Below the pieces are notes generated by a model, which was given only the letters and a program-made list of their open reading frames with translations, had not been told where the DNA came from and did no database searches. A DNA stretch of 64,000 nt from NCBI GenBank assembly GCA_002633005.1, contig NMRA01000010.1, positions 1,398,982 to 1,462,981 on the forward strand. Reading direction: 5' to 3'. Each line of letters opens with the position of its first letter. Position 1 is the stretch's first letter. Made by a program: the position numbers and the translations under genes. This stretch comes from Phoronis australis. Lineage: Eukaryota > Phoronida > Phoronidae. This document shows, one piece after another, positions 24,473-36,830 of the stretch.

Positions 24473-27400
24473 TTAAAGCAAATGATGCAAGTTTCACTGC
24501 AGGCGCATCAAGTAGTGTTTTTCTTGTCTTTTAATCAATTTAGGAACGGCAATAACCACTGTTGATATTGTAAATAATTCAAATTTTGAACGTAATGTAT
24601 TGCCAATGTTGCCGAGAAATACATATTTTATTTTCACCGTTTTTTTCTTTCTTTCTTTCTTGTGCTTTTTCGAGACCTTTACATGCCATATAAACGTTTT
24701 TCAACATATAAAGTTGTGCAGTCAGTGGAAACCAGGTCACCGATGTCAATTGAACTGAGCATCAACTGAAACCCTATTCAAGTAAGCCGTCTGTACATTT
24801 ATTTGTAGAGTACTCCAACCTGGCATATCTTAGGTTCTCGCGATCGGTGTGTTTTTAGCTTCTATTTTGTCTAATTGTAAATAAAGGGATAGCAAAAACA
24901 ATTTCATATTTAGGAATCGGTCAAACGACGTCTCCTTAGATTTGAAGTTGACTCAAGTTGTAACTCTCTTCAGGCATACCGTCGGTGAGGTTGTGTTTTC
25001 TCGAGCGTTACACGCCCAGGCCTGCAACATTCCACTGAAAAACGCAGCATTTTGGCAATTGCCACTGCAGGCCAAAGTCATGTTGTGCAAACTAAAGTCT
25101 TAATTTAAAGATAAGACTTTCCCACAAGCATGTTAAAGAGCCCTGGAACGCGATAAACATACTAAATTGCACTATTTAAAGTTGCTCCCTTTCACTTTAA
25201 CATAATTCAACCTCCTCACCAGCTATTTTTTAGGAAAGGTAAAGGTTTTTCTGTTGATTTCAAAGCATTTTCTTTAAGTTTCAAAAAACAATCTGTCAGG
25301 TGCTCGTCGATTTTTTACCTCGAGGCAAGACCTGGACGTAGCATATTTCCGGTATATGGAAAATGTGACCTTTGACCTCAAACGACTTGGCTGGCCGTGA
25401 GCATGTGCCCACATTTATCATAAGTGGGATGAAAATAAGAAACTCTGTGGTAATCGCAGAGTCTTCCTTCACGCGTATTTCAAAGTTCGTGAATTTAGTG
25501 ATTTTTTCAAAAAAATTCCTTACAAGTGAAAGTGGACTACTCTGTACTCGGTGTTGCGATAAGGTACTTTCGTCAAAATTGTTTACAAGATATTTTTAAA
25601 CGAGATTACGCGAAATCTCGTATCTTAAAAGATACAGCAGTAGTGCTGTCGAAGACGAGTAATGATGCTGCTAATGGAAGTGATGTTGAAGGTGGTGGTG
25701 GCAGTGAGGCTGTTGGTGGTGGTGGTGAGTGCGGTGGTGCTAGATGGGGGTGTATTGGTGATATTGGGGAGAACGATCATATAGACTGTGATAGCTGTAA
25801 AATGAATAAAATAATCCGAATACAAAGCATCTTTAATTGTCGTTTTTTGTCATCGTACAAGGAAACTTCAAGTGACTTAAAACATGTTGATGAGCACCCA
25901 GGGCCGTGAGAGGATACGATGTGGGGGGTACGTTCTTTCAAACTACCAGGATCAAGGCAAAATCCGCAAAGGAACTAGCCGCGCCAAAAATGGAGATACG
26001 AAATTTGGACCACCAAGTGAAGAGGCAAAAACACAGGGAAAGCAAGCTTGGCCAAGCTGTAAATAGCTGTAGTCCAATAAGTATTGCTATTAATTCAACA
26101 GAGCTACCGTATATTTGTCTACGGTTGTGTAACAAGACAATCAATGTTATACGATGATGAGTTGTTCATCTTTTTGTGTTTAGGCTCGTAAACCAAGGTC
26201 ATTAAATTCCAAGCGTTTTCCTGGATATCCCAAGTACATTAAGTTGTCATATTTCCTTATTATATTTGTTGTCATTGTATGGTACCTAATTTTGTTTTCG
26301 CAATCAAGAACTTATGGCTTCGATGCAGTCTCATCCCATAGACTGGAGATGGTGATAATCGGTTTAGCCATTTTAGGTTTTTTGATGAGAATTGAAATTT
26401 GTCAGAATTCTGAAACTTTAAGGAAGTCGCGGGAATTTCACGAGCAATATAAAGCTATATCATTTTGACATTTTCTGCAGTACAGTACATGTAAACATTC
26501 ATTTACAGAGCTCCAATCATTCTTTTAAGCAGTGCTCTTTCAACTGATTTTGCAATAATATCCAAGGCATAAACAACAAAGGAGCTTAAAATTCGCGAGG
26601 CTCTACATCAGTTGATGCAAGCCCAATCTCAATAGGCAACTGACACACCACAGGTTGTCATTGTTGGTCTATTTTATTGTCACTCCCTGTAACTGAATGT
26701 ATCAGATTGTGCTTTATTACTTGTTGCTGGGCTTTGCTAGGTGGCCACTATATTCTCTCTTCTGATGATGGTGTTTGAATAAATGACATCGAAACATGTC
26801 AAGTCGATTTAAAACCGTGGTTGTTTTTATTAATATAGTACAGTAATAAACGAAAACTAACATTATTTAAGCCTAAGTTAAATTATGTATTTTGATTCAT
26901 TAATTTCCATGACACTGTTAATAAAAAAGATTTGAAAATAAGCATACGAAAAACCATTATTTCAAGATACAATCAAAACAATGCTTTCTGCTTCATGAAT
27001 GGCAGCAACAATCCCTTTGTAAACAATTAAATTCTGTTTAATTAGCCAAGGCAGCGGCCAATCATTGCGCGGAAATGTATTTCCCATAACCAAGCCTCCA
27101 ATGGCTAAACCGATCAGCGCTATCTTGAGGTTTGGGGACAAAGCTGGTTTAGATAGAGCTTGTAATGAAATGCATGCAGCAACGCGGCGACCGGGTACAC
27201 ATTCTCAAAAATTCGAGCGCCCCATTTTTAGGCTGAGTGCGCGCATGCTCCGTGTCAGTTATTTAGTCACATAGGTTTCTTTGAGTCGAGCAATTGGACT
27301 CATGCGTGTTTTCTGGTCTGTTGTCTTTCTTAATTTGTTTTAGTCTTTAGATTTTACGAATTTATGGAAGCATTTGTAAACGAGATAAGTGCAGATTGGC

Positions 27401-27813
27401 ACTCTAACTTTTGTATTAATGTAAGATTGGAAAGATACAGTGTTATCATTGTGATTTGAAAGCACTTGCAAAGCAAACGGTTACTCTGTACCATCAGCAA
27501 AAATCACCTTCATTTCAAAGAAGTTATTTCTCTAAATTCTGGATTAGATAACAGGTAGTTTTAATCCGCCAAATTTTCGACAAAGCCTTACTAACTTGCC
27601 AAAGTAGGTTCGAACAAATCATCATCTACAAATTCTTGAAGAATTTCACGAATCAACATTCATGAATAAGTCACCAATTGCTGGTCACATGTGTGACAGC
27701 ACCTTCCCGCAATGTCTCTGTCTTGCAGGAACGGAATACGCGCTCACACAATATGACGCGTAAGGACCAGTAATCTACCAACAGTAGTGAATCGACAGCT
27801 GCGGACTGGGGAC
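24473..27813. other. Intergenic between lectins A1 and B1
   Basis: No gene recognised. It holds a TTTC run at about 24648, a GGT trinucleotide-rich stretch at about 25690-25740 and a CTGATGA..GAAAC motif at about 26763-26805. Poly-adenylation of A1 probably lies in the first few hundred bases, but no clear AATAAA is close. Confidence 0.5.
26763..26815 (+). mobile_element. Penelope/SINE-like 3' tail with CTGATGA..GAAAC
   Basis: CTGATGA, then a GATG/CATC-closed segment, then CGAAACATGTCAAGTCG and an A-rich tail. This arrangement is known from ends of Penelope-like and related retroelements, some carrying hammerhead ribozymes. The stem next to CTGATGA does not pair well here, so activity is doubtful. 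A similar segment lies at about 61792-61838. Confidence 0.35.
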
Positions 27814-27833
27814 GGGCTATCACACTTGTGAAC
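27814..27833 (+). promoter_or_regulatory. Conserved upstream element of lectin B1 (CTATCAC..TGTGAAC)
   Basis: GGGCTATCACACTTGTGAAC here matches GGACTATCACCGCTGTGAAC at 41015-41034 upstream of lectin B2. Both lie about 55-75 nt before the ATG, a position expected near the transcription start. Confidence 0.45.
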
Positions 27834-27884
27834 ATAGAGTGTGCTTTACAAACACGAGGCAGAACATCCTACTGTGCGACTACA

Positions 27885-30800
27885 ATGAAGGTAATCTTCG
27901 CTAGACTAAGTATTTTGTTGTTGGTTGTTACTTTGTTGCAACCAATATCTTTTGCCGATGTCGTTCGAAGTCTTAAAGTGGTTAGAATGCTACAGGATTC
28001 ATTCGAATCCTACGTCAAGGAACAGCTGGCTGGCGTCAAAAAAGACACCAGACAATTGACCACTACTACCAAGGCGGATTGTTGTCATACACAGAACAGC
28101 AAATGCCGCGAAATCGACGGGCGTATGAGTAGCGTTCCCAGTCGTGACGTATGTCCACCATCGTACACTTACAGGAAGGAAAGTTCGTGTTACAGAGTGG
28201 TGACTAGAGCAGAGACGTGGTGGACAGCGCTGACTCAGTGTCGTAGGGACCGGGCTCACTTAGTTGCAGTCGAGTCATCTGAGGAACAGAATTACATCGA
28301 GAGCCTAAGGCAAAAGCATCGTTTGTCCACAGTTTGGTTGGGAGGCCACGACAGAGGTACAGAAGGGACGTGGACGTGGGTTTCAACAGGAAGCAAGTTC
28401 TACTACAATAAGTGGCTACCACGTAAGCTATTTTTGGGTTGACGTGTCATGTCTGACTCACGGTTGGATCCTCTTATGCATTTTGAAATTTCCTGAACAG
28501 AGTACCCCCCTAATGTAGTTGTTCAGTTTTCAGGTAAATTGCAGTTACACAAGTAGGGTAGTCGCTTGCCTTTTGTACCAAGCGTCGCACACCTCGTAAA
28601 CTGTATTTTAACGGGCCAGCTAATTTTTCTTTTGAATTCGAGATGGTCATGAAGGTGTATTGTGGACGAATAGAAACTGTCTTGCTGTTGATTAAATTGT
28701 GGAAATCGACCAAACGAGTGCAAATATGTACCGTATTTGCTGTATTAATCAAAACCTGTGCGTAACAATTGTGAACTCCGTCGATTCACTAGGTGGGGCT
28801 GTAGTCCACTAGGACGCCAGACTTTCGGTTTCCAGGCGGCGAGACCGTCTCGTCCACAACTGGGCTCACGTAGACCTGTCGAACATGCCGTGGAAATCTA
28901 CGACATTTCAAAAATGTTTCGACAGAGGCCTAATTTAGGAAAAAACGGAACATGAGAAATTCTCAAAATCAGAAGTGGTCGCTTGTCATCACTCGTGATG
29001 CCTAATGTTACACGATGACGCCATGATTTTTTTCTTATTATGTTTGGAAATACTTTGACCGTCTCTAAGTAGAAGCGCTAAACGCTAAGTTTTGGCTTAC
29101 AAAGCCTACGGCCGGATTCCAATAAGAAATAACAAACACCATTTCATGAAATAGATATGATTAGAGCTTGTATTTGTGGTATCAAATTAGTGCATATAAA
29201 TAGTGTGTTGTGTCCATAATTGCATTCTACCTTAACCTCTGCACTATGAGAACAGTTGGCACCAAGGAGTTTGACGAAGTTAAATTCTCAAAGGCGAGTT
29301 TAAGTCAAGGAATGAGTTCATTGGTTAAATAAGAGACCAATGAAGTTCTTTTAAAGGATCATACACATGTTTCTTTGTTTTAGTTTCCATTTTCCACACA
29401 ACGTGTTGTCGTACTCGTCCTCCTTGCAAATACGTGATTCCCGAGTGCGGATTCTTTAGGATCTCGTCATTTCGCTAATGTTGAATAAATGGTGTTGGTA
29501 TGAACGACCGTTGGTTTTTTACTTAATAGAAACATGTGCGTGATTCTAATTACAAAAATGTTTCTAAGTAAAGTTGTGACCATATTTACTTTTAAAAAAG
29601 TAAATTTGGCCAAGAGTTTAGTGTTAGAAGTTGAGGTGAGATTGTGGATAATTATCAAAGTGAAACATCAAAACCATTGTCCATCACACACAATTATACT
29701 GGTGTCACTTCAGGGCACGAGTTCTAGTTTTGTAGAAGAAATTAAGCTTATTTGACAATTTCTGTTTTTCACGTATCAGCTTTTTTGCGAAATCAAGACA
29801 TGTGTCTGTTTTTTTTTTCTTTCTGCTCCAGTTTCTTAGGCTTTATGACGATGAGCGTCTTTTCGACGTTGACAAAATCCCAGATTTGAGCCACAAGCTC
29901 TAGATTTCGAGTGAAATCTCGAATTTTCTAGTTCGTACTAGAGTTTGTACTATTAATGTTGGGATCGTTAAGTGCCACCCAAGTCTACAAACTCACCCAC
30001 ATAGACTATAATGTACTCGAACATACAATAGACATTCGTTTTGAGTTTGCATGGGTAATATAAGGGAAAAGGTCAGATATAAGTACGAGTTCTATTTCTA
30101 GTACAAAGGCTAGAACTCGTGCCCAGGATTACGTTGCGAGAACCCGTCTGCCAAAAATGAGCAGGTCAAACATAGCATAGCTATACCCATCTGTTGGCAA
30201 TAAAACGTTCATGTTATATCGTGAAAACAGAGATGTTTTCAACAAAAGCGAATGAGATCAACCTTCAAAAATTGATCAGTAAACCAATAACAACCTCAAA
30301 TTTGTTCATTTTTCTAATTTACCATTTCGTTTTCGTTTTATGCAAATACTGAGATCTTTAAAAAAATGTAAAAGTCCTTTATTTGATAGCTAGCTCCCAT
30401 GTAAAAAAGAAACGTGTACATGTACAGGTGTATAAGCAAATTGCGTGTCACATGGTTATCACTAATGGCATGTATCATTGTTTTCTTTTGCTGCGTCTTT
30501 GTTGGATATAACAGTACAGGTCGCATGGATTTAATGCCATGGGCGAACATCAATTGGGTTACCGATAAATTCCAGCCCCTATCTTTATTATAACAAAAAA
30601 CAAAGTGTACAATGGAGACGCCAACCTACTGATCTCTATGCTACCAGCTTGAGACCTGGTTTCCCATGGGAAATACTTACAGCGTTTTAAAGGAATGTGC
30701 AAAAAACATTCTATCTGAAAATTTCATGGATCCTAACAGTAGAAACTTAATGATTATTCATTGGTTCTTTGCAGAAGAACCTTATAACTTGGATGGTGAT

Positions 30801-30908
30801 GAACACTGCTTGGTGCACCAGAAACTCAATACATCCCCGGGTGGCTGGAATGACGTGAGCTGCTGGGCAAAATATGCGTATATCTGCGAAAAGGCAGCTA
30901 GATTTTGA
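27885..30908 (+). CDS. Secreted C-type lectin B1 (EPY/WND motifs), 2 exons
   Basis: Exons 27885-28422 and 30775-30908, phase 1, give 223 residues. The start is the ATG opening the signal peptide (MKVIFARLSILLLVVTLLQP); an upstream in-frame ATG at 27828 would add 19 polar residues and hide it. Then a helix (ADVVRSLKVVRMLQDSFESY), a Cys-rich hinge (ADCCHTQNSKC), and a long-form lectin domain: VCPPSYTYRKESSCY, WWTALTQCRRDRAHLVAVES, VWLGGHDRGTEGTWTW, then exon 2 QEPYN, EHC, GGWNDVSCW and YICEK. WND, a calcium/sugar ligand motif, is intact and the EPN position reads EPY. The vicinal Cys pair suggests disulphide-linked oligomers (inference). Paralogue of B2 (41089); only distantly like A1/A2. Confidence 0.9.
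29713..30124. mobile_element. MITE-like element with GGGCACGAGTTCTAG ends
   Basis: The left end GGGCACGAGTTCTAG, then TTTTGTAGAA, is mirrored by the right end TAGTACAAAGGCTAGAACTC, then GTGCCC. About 412 bp, with internal smaller palindromes (CTAGTTCGTACTAG). No coding capacity. Sits in the lectin B1 intron. Confidence 0.65.
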
Positions 30909-31351
30909 CGTCGTGGTGTTAACATCAGCATGATGCACGAATTTTTAAGTGTCATTCCACGAGTACATCAAAAGGTCTAGTCTAACCGAGGGTCACTGAC
31001 TAGGATTTTAAAAGCAATCTTTGTGTTGGAACATCTTGACAAAAACTAATTATTATATTCTGATAAAAGCCGTGGTGATTTTTTCTTCTGCATCAGAGAC
31101 CGACCCTGTTCAGCTTATGGCTTCCAACAAGGGTTTTTAATTGTATTCTCACGAATACAATTCCATTATCGTAAAAGATATACGTCCCCTGCTGTAGTAT
31201 ACATGTAGTGACATACGTGTTAGACTCATGTTCGAGCGCTAAGTTAGTGCTGTATGGTTTCAAACACTTGCACTTCGCACCTCTTGTGAGACTGCAAAAT
31301 TTGCGCGGTCAATGGAAAAGAACTGAATTCCGAACAATAGGGTGTCACTAA

Positions 31352-31830
31352 ATGAGAAAAAAAACAGCAGTTCACAGGAAATGCGGTAAGGAAATTATCA
31401 TGGAGGTCTCTTGTACGGGAAGTGTGGGAGGGCAATATATTATCGTGCCATTACCCTGCGATGAAACGCTAAGTAGTTGTCAGATTCGCCCTGTACTGTT
31501 TCTCCAGCACAGAGCCTCTAAGAGTGATTACAGGCCCAGTTCGACACCCAGTGAAGAGGACAGTTCGTCGTCCAGTGAACAGATCGGTGAGCCAAACTTT
31601 GATAAGTTTATTGTGGACTTGTCTAAAGTGTTGGAGCTATTTAGAAGGTGCCAGGTGTGTGGCGAGGGAGTCACACGACACGATGTAAGCAGTTTTGGTG
31701 CTCAGGTCACCATCCAGTGGGAGTGTGTCGCGGGACACTCTGGCAAGTGGGACAGTTGTTCCTCTGTCCGTGGTATGCCGGAGGTCCACTTAACCGTGTC
31801 CAGTAGTGGCTTGGCCTCGTCGAACTCTGA
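31352..31830 (+). CDS. THAP/transposase-associated zinc-domain fragment (CxxC..GH..W)
   Basis: The open frame has an acidic Ser-rich linker (PSSTPSEEDSSSSSEQ), then KFIVDLSKVLELFRRCQVCG, WECVAGHSGKWDSC and MPEVHLTVSSS. This order (FIV...LLxLF..C..C, then C.xGH..W.S, then a strand) is common in THAP-type or transposon-derived proteins of invertebrates and fish, from memory of the family. The frame stays open to 32011, but the last part is probably not coding because the minus strand there encodes another recognisable domain. Likely a truncated copy; start and end uncertain. Confidence 0.5.
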
Positions 31831-32097
31831 ACAGCACAAGCATTCCATTGAGGTAGGCATAGCAACGCACACAGTGCATTTGCACCAAGATGTGTCACCA
31901 CGTCTGTCCTCAGTAGCCGCCTCGTTTCTCTCAACAGCTGCCTGTGCCTGTGTGTACTCTGCCTCGTTACACTCGGGCTCACACATGTACCCACCCACTG
32001 AATGTCCGTGAAAAAATTCCTCGTCATCACTGCTGTGAACAAGGTCTCCGTCACTCACACTACTGTCACTGTGATACGGGTCACCGACTCCAGCCAT
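31785..32097 (-). CDS. P2X7-like C-terminal zinc-domain protein, partial
   Basis: The minus frame opens with ATG at 32097 (MAGVGDPYHSDSSVSDGD), is Ser/Asp-rich, then reads TSWCKCTVCVAMPTSMECLC and CSEFDEA. The W-C-x-C-x2-C-x-M-P-T-x3-E-x-x-C-C-x-E pattern matches the cysteine domain shared with the intracellular end of P2X7 receptors and found in many stand-alone invertebrate proteins. The frame runs on to 31702, but the resemblance fades after LLDTV, where a GTTAAG donor could act. No downstream exon recognised. Its end is antisense to the neighbouring + strand fragment. Confidence 0.55.
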
Positions 32098-32439
32098 TTT
32101 CAGCTTACAACACGCTAAACAATCCCTAAATCCAACGTAGTTAAGTTCTCTACTAACCTATCTTGCCGCAGAATACTCGCCGATGGAAAGTGGTGGCGAC
32201 AATTGTTGAAAAACAGCACAAAACCAAAGTAGAACGCAAAACCAAGTGGCGGGAAACGCTTGCCTCCTAAAACGTCACTTCCGGAGTAGAGGACGAGTAA
32301 TTAATAAAATTACGAAAAGCTGTAATTAAGTGGAAAATATATCTAGGATAACCAACCAACCTTATTTTAGCTCAAAATGACATGAAAAAAGTTGCCTTCG
32401 CCTTTAACCTGTGGGGAACGTGAGAAGCGACGTCAGCGG

Positions 32440-32751
32440 TTTGTCTGCAGAGTGAATGCCGCTATATTGCGGTGCATCGTTCCCGCTTGTCCGAACTATG
32501 AAGCTGCAAAGAAAGCGGTATATCGTGTTTTTCGACGTCCTAGAGAGCCCAAAATCCTTAGGAAGTGGCTCGCTGTATTGAAGAATAAAAAGTACGCTAT
32601 TAATAGCAAGTATGACGCCGAGAAACATATCCGTGTATGTGGCCGGCATTTCGTCGACAGTGATTTCTCTGACGAATTCCGGCTTACCAAAGAACTATCC
32701 ATACGTTCCGTTGCCTTTGTATGTTCACGACGCCTCTCTAGTATTTCTTGA
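32440..32751 (+). CDS. THAP-type zinc-finger domain fragment
   Basis: The frame encodes LRCIVPACPNYE, FRRPREPKILRKWL and HIRVCGRHFVDSDF, fitting the THAP signature C-x2-4-C, a central W, then C-x2-H-F. The C-terminal AVPTIF box is degenerate (RSVAFVC). THAP domains bind DNA and occur in P-element-like transposases and cellular factors. A domain start near 32451 (possible acceptor CTGCAG at 32446) is more likely than the first ATG at 32392. It diverges from the P2X7-like frame, with about 300 bp between them that could be a shared promoter. Confidence 0.6.
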   Translation, partial: FVCRVNAAILRCIVPACPNYEAAKKAVYRVFRRPREPKILRKWLAVLKNKKYAINSKYDAEKHIRVCGRHFVDSDFSDEFRLTKELSIRSVAFVCSRRLSSIS

Positions 32752-33985
32752 TCAGTGTATTCCGGTTCGAACTGATAGCCTGTGAAACCTAACGTTCCGA
32801 CCCGTGAAGTCTTCGTCAGATGAGCTCTTAACTATGTCGGGATTGTCGCCGGGCGAGTTGCCACGTAGACGCTTATTATTCTACATTCTGTTTCAAAATG
32901 AATTATTCTCATCCAAACCAATTCTTACACAAAACCGAAATAATTAAGTCTGTCTCCTTGGAGTGCTCGTGAGGGCAAATGTTTTGAGAAGCCAGCAATG
33001 AATAGACCACTGCGTTACCGACTTTTGAAGCCGGCAACGAAGGTAATTGACCGGGCACCGAGGCCGTGTGAGCGCATGCTAATTCAGTGTTTGCTAACAG
33101 AAAGCTGTTGTGAAACAATTACTCGATTTTATATGCTATGATCACATCTTAGGGGAATCTTTATTTAGAAATAGAAATACATTATTCAAATCATTGTTAC
33201 TGTACAACCTTTGCCCTGACTGTTTGCGGAAGGGGAACCCGACTTCACGGCCCCGACAAGTAAGTTGATTTTCAGTTTCGTGGCTAATTCACAAAAATAT
33301 ATACGTGCGCATTATTTTTTGCTCATTATTATAGTCTTTTCGTGACTGGAGGTTTAGTTTTCAACTCAAGCTGGTTTATTTTCGTGCCAGTCCCGGCTGC
33401 CGCGACCGACTTGATCGGTATCCGAACCCGCACTGGCCGGGATAACGAGTCAGTCCGGCAGCGACGTGCCTGATCGGGTTCCGAGCCACTGGCCGGGATA
33501 ACAAGTGTTTTGTATGTTTAGAACTCAAAAAGTCACAAGTATAAACAACACAAATTTAGGTTCTCCTGTCTGTATTTCACGGAAGAATACTTCGATTTAT
33601 CTCCGAGAGACCCCAAACTCCTGCTACGGACCTTAGTAAATTTTCCTGCCGAACTTTGTAACTAGACTAGGGTGTGTCCAAATACCAGTAAATCCGCAAC
33701 AGCGAAATAAAACAACACGTTTTTATAACAGCTTGGTGTATTTTTAAGGGTTTTACATCGAACTTTGGTGATTTATTGGTGTTAAACGATGAATTCAAGC
33801 GATATGCTGACACCACTAACCCGTGTTGTAAACTGCTGAACAGACTGCGTGTGAAACCAATTACGTCATTGAATAATTTCACACCTCAATCTGCCGTCAG
33901 GTGTCAGGTAATGCAACCGAATCTGCCGTTATCGAGTAGATCTGCTCGATCTAGATTGATACAAAATAGGTTGTTTTTTGTTTGG
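32752..33985. other. Intergenic; minor repeats
   Basis: CACTGGCCGGGATAAC recurs at about 33431 and 33487 (period about 56). At 32785-32815 the minus strand reads CTGACGAAG..GGGTCGGAAC, like ends of Penelope-type or SINE elements. No gene seen. Confidence 0.45.
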
Positions 33986-36025
33986 CATTCTCCTTTGAAA
34001 GGACTAAGACTACATGTATTTCATTCGTCTTCATATTAATGAATTTGTGAAAAAAAACAACGAAACGTATTCAACTCGGAAGATTAGAATTATTGTTTTA
34101 ATTCCGAAACCACATAAGCCAAAACAGTTTCGGAGACCAATAAATTTTCTTAACGTAGTGTACAAACTTCGTTCAGGGTGTATCGCCTATAGAATCAAAA
34201 CAGTATTATAAAATGTGATTTTGAAAGATCAGAATGGATTTAAAGGGTCGCTTTCTAGGAGAAAATATGAGATTAGTATATGATATCATGAATCGCTATG
34301 AATATTTCCGGCATGCTTTTACAGATAGATTTTGAGAAGGCATTTGAGAATATAGAGCTCTGTTTATAACGTATTGGTGTTTATCAATTTTAAAAACTCT
34401 ATTAAGAGGCAGATTACTGCTTTGTACACGAATCCAACATCTCGAGTTATGCAAAACGGAAACCTTTCGGAACCTTTCTCTCCTCAAACAGGTCGTCCAT
34501 AGGGTGACCCACTCTTCCGGTATATCTTTAGTTTAGGTGCGGAAATATTAGCATTATTTATAATACGGGGTGAATATTATCGAATTGAATTTAACGAGCA
34601 TGTTTCATATGAACTTCAATGAAAATAACGGCTTGCACAAACTGTGGAACTGGAGAAAGTTGACCGTGCTGGGTAAATTTTCTGTTTTAAAATCTTAAGT
34701 AATTCCAAAAATTGTACATCTTCCTAGTGTGTTACCCATCACTCCTGTCTCACTTTTAAAGGAGCTCAATTCAAAGTTTTTCAAATTTATATGGACAATA
34801 AGTCAAGAAAATTAAAAAAGACACCTTGGTTGGCAAGATAAAAGCAGGAGCTACTAGAAATCTTAGATGTTATAAGATTCAACAAGGCTCTAATGTTGAC
34901 TTAGAGTAAGAGATTGATTTCCACAAATTCTAAATGGGTGAAACTGTTTGAAACACAGACGGCTTTAGAAGCCAGAAAATTGATTGCTATATGGCAATGA
35001 TTACTACGAAAACAAACCGGGCCTTAAAACCCCTTTTTGGATATAAACATTGAATAATTGGTGGACCTAACTTGCTAAAAACTAATTATTCTTCTAATAC
35101 AGAAAATGTTTTTACACAAGTTTGTGGTATAAAACTGAAATACAAGTTGGAGGCAAGACCGCCTTTTATATTAATTATGCTGACAAAGGCCTTCTATATA
35201 TTAGTGACCTCTTGAATGAACACAATAGATTTTACTCGTACTGTGAAATCAAATGTAGGTTTTTGCTCTGATCCCATTTTACAGCATACTATAGTACTTC
35301 CATGTGATTAATCGTTTACAAGTAAGTTATCAGTAGATTTTAATGTGGTCCATACAAGGCCATTGGTCTGTTGATGCCATTCAATATTTGTGATTTTGTT
35401 AACAGTTCAGAATGTATAGTTTTACAATTTAATACATGTATGTCGAATTCCACATGATGTTGATCCAACAGCTGAAGTTAAGTTTGCCGAAAATTTGCTT
35501 GATTTTCATTAAGTCATGGAAAAAATATGATACTCTACTTTCTCAATGTGTCCTTGAAAGTTCGCTGATGTGCTTGCAATACAAAATTCTACAGAGAATC
35601 CTGGTTACCAACAGTCTTTGTATCAAATTAAGATTGTTGACTCTAGACAGATGTTCGTTTTGTAAAATTGAGACGGAAACTTTAGAACACATTTTTGATG
35701 ACTGTAAAACAATGAGATATTTTCTGTCAGAACTACGTATGGTCGCAAGAGGAAAAATTATTCTTATATTACCAAAAGAGAAATACCTTTTGGTAATATG
35801 TCTGAAGCAGGATGCAAATTTTTAAATTGCTTTATTCCAATAAGCAAAATATTCATTTATCTAGCAACAGTCATCGTTGCGATGCTAAATATTGTTGACT
35901 TCAATGGAATGTTGGAATATGTATTTTACTGCCAGAAGTTACTGCTTTTGAGAAACGGTCTTACCAAAGAATGTCATAAGCACTGTGGACAATTATCCCA
36001 TGTCTTCTCCGGTGAGCATGCGTAA
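33986..36025 (+). mobile_element. Decayed L1/Tx1-like LINE (reverse transcriptase remnants)
   Basis: Recognisable pieces in order on the + strand: IRIIVLIPKPHKP..RRPINFLNVVYKL..IAYRIKTVL (34014-34211); GRP-stop-GDPLFRYIFSLGAEIL (about 34486-34555), the RT GDP motif with a premature stop; LTVLGK-like sequence (about 34650); and in 35436-35825 LQYKILQRILVTNSL, a CSFC..ETLEHIFDDC finger and W/F tail. Many stops and frameshifts: inactive. It belongs to the same broad class as the LINE at 5667 but is much older and more diverged. It separates the two lectin pairs. Confidence 0.8.
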
Positions 36026-36738
36026 TCAATTAAAAACAACTTCGTTTGCAAGTCTGTCTGCCTGTGTGTCTGTTTATTTCCTCTAATTTATACGCACTGT
36101 ACACATCTTTGACTTATTCAATGACAAATTATCGTTTTTCCTTATTAATAAAATTTAACAAAAAGTTAGTACAAGCATTACAGAACAACAGCATCAATAA
36201 CATAACCCAGTTTCTATTCATATAAATGTTCAAGGTGATATCTCAAAAACACTGTTGTTGTTATTTTTATGATAACCCTAGTGTACAAGTGGATCAATCT
36301 TTAAATTACTTTTAATGGTGTTCTCTTAAATAGTGCATCAAACATAGTGCCTGAGAGTTTCATTTTGTATAAAATCAGTTACCGGTACTTCCAAGATATG
36401 CAATAATGCAAATTTGGATTTTTCAAGGGTCAAACAATGTCACATGTTACTTCGGACACAACATTTCTTATATAAACCCTGCATTCTTTAGTGTAGAACG
36501 TATATTAGAGAATTCATGGTTTTGCTACAGTTTTTTCAAAAGTGTTCAGGAAAGGTAACACATCATAGGTACAAGCATAAAATGGCTGAAAAAGGACACG
36601 ATAATTATTTAAAGTACGTCCTCTTGTCATTTCCCAGCCACCGCACAAATTACCTGCCCCAGGTTTAAGCACAGCCTTTTGTAACGTAGTATCTCGTGTT
36701 TTAGAACTGGTGATGTAGAATGGACATTTAGATAGGAA

Positions 36739-36752
36739 AAGATATCGTGAAC
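36739..36752 (+). promoter_or_regulatory. Conserved upstream element of lectin A2 (AAGATATCGTGAAC)
   Basis: Identical to 22203-22216 upstream of A1. A TATATA lies at 36782-36787, 44 nt before the ATG at 36831, and could be the TATA box. Confidence 0.45.
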
Positions 36753-36830
36753 ATGGATATTAGCAGATGTTGTCTACCGATTATATACATGTAGAACTGA
36801 GTAGTGCGATTCACCTACTCAGATTGAAAA

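Noticed and set aside
25366-25378. Nuclear-receptor DR1 site (TGACCTTTGACCT)
   Set aside because: Perfect match to the consensus but 2.5 kb from any start; single short motifs occur by chance.
25526-25909. Gly-rich protein
   Set aside because: Frame arises from a GGT-rich stretch; no domain or splice partner.
26244-26468. Small membrane protein
   Set aside because: Short hydrophobic frame in AT-rich intergenic DNA; no supporting feature.
31831-32011. Continuation of the + strand THAP-associated frame
   Set aside because: The opposite strand encodes a clear Cys-domain pattern here, so the + frame is probably open by chance.
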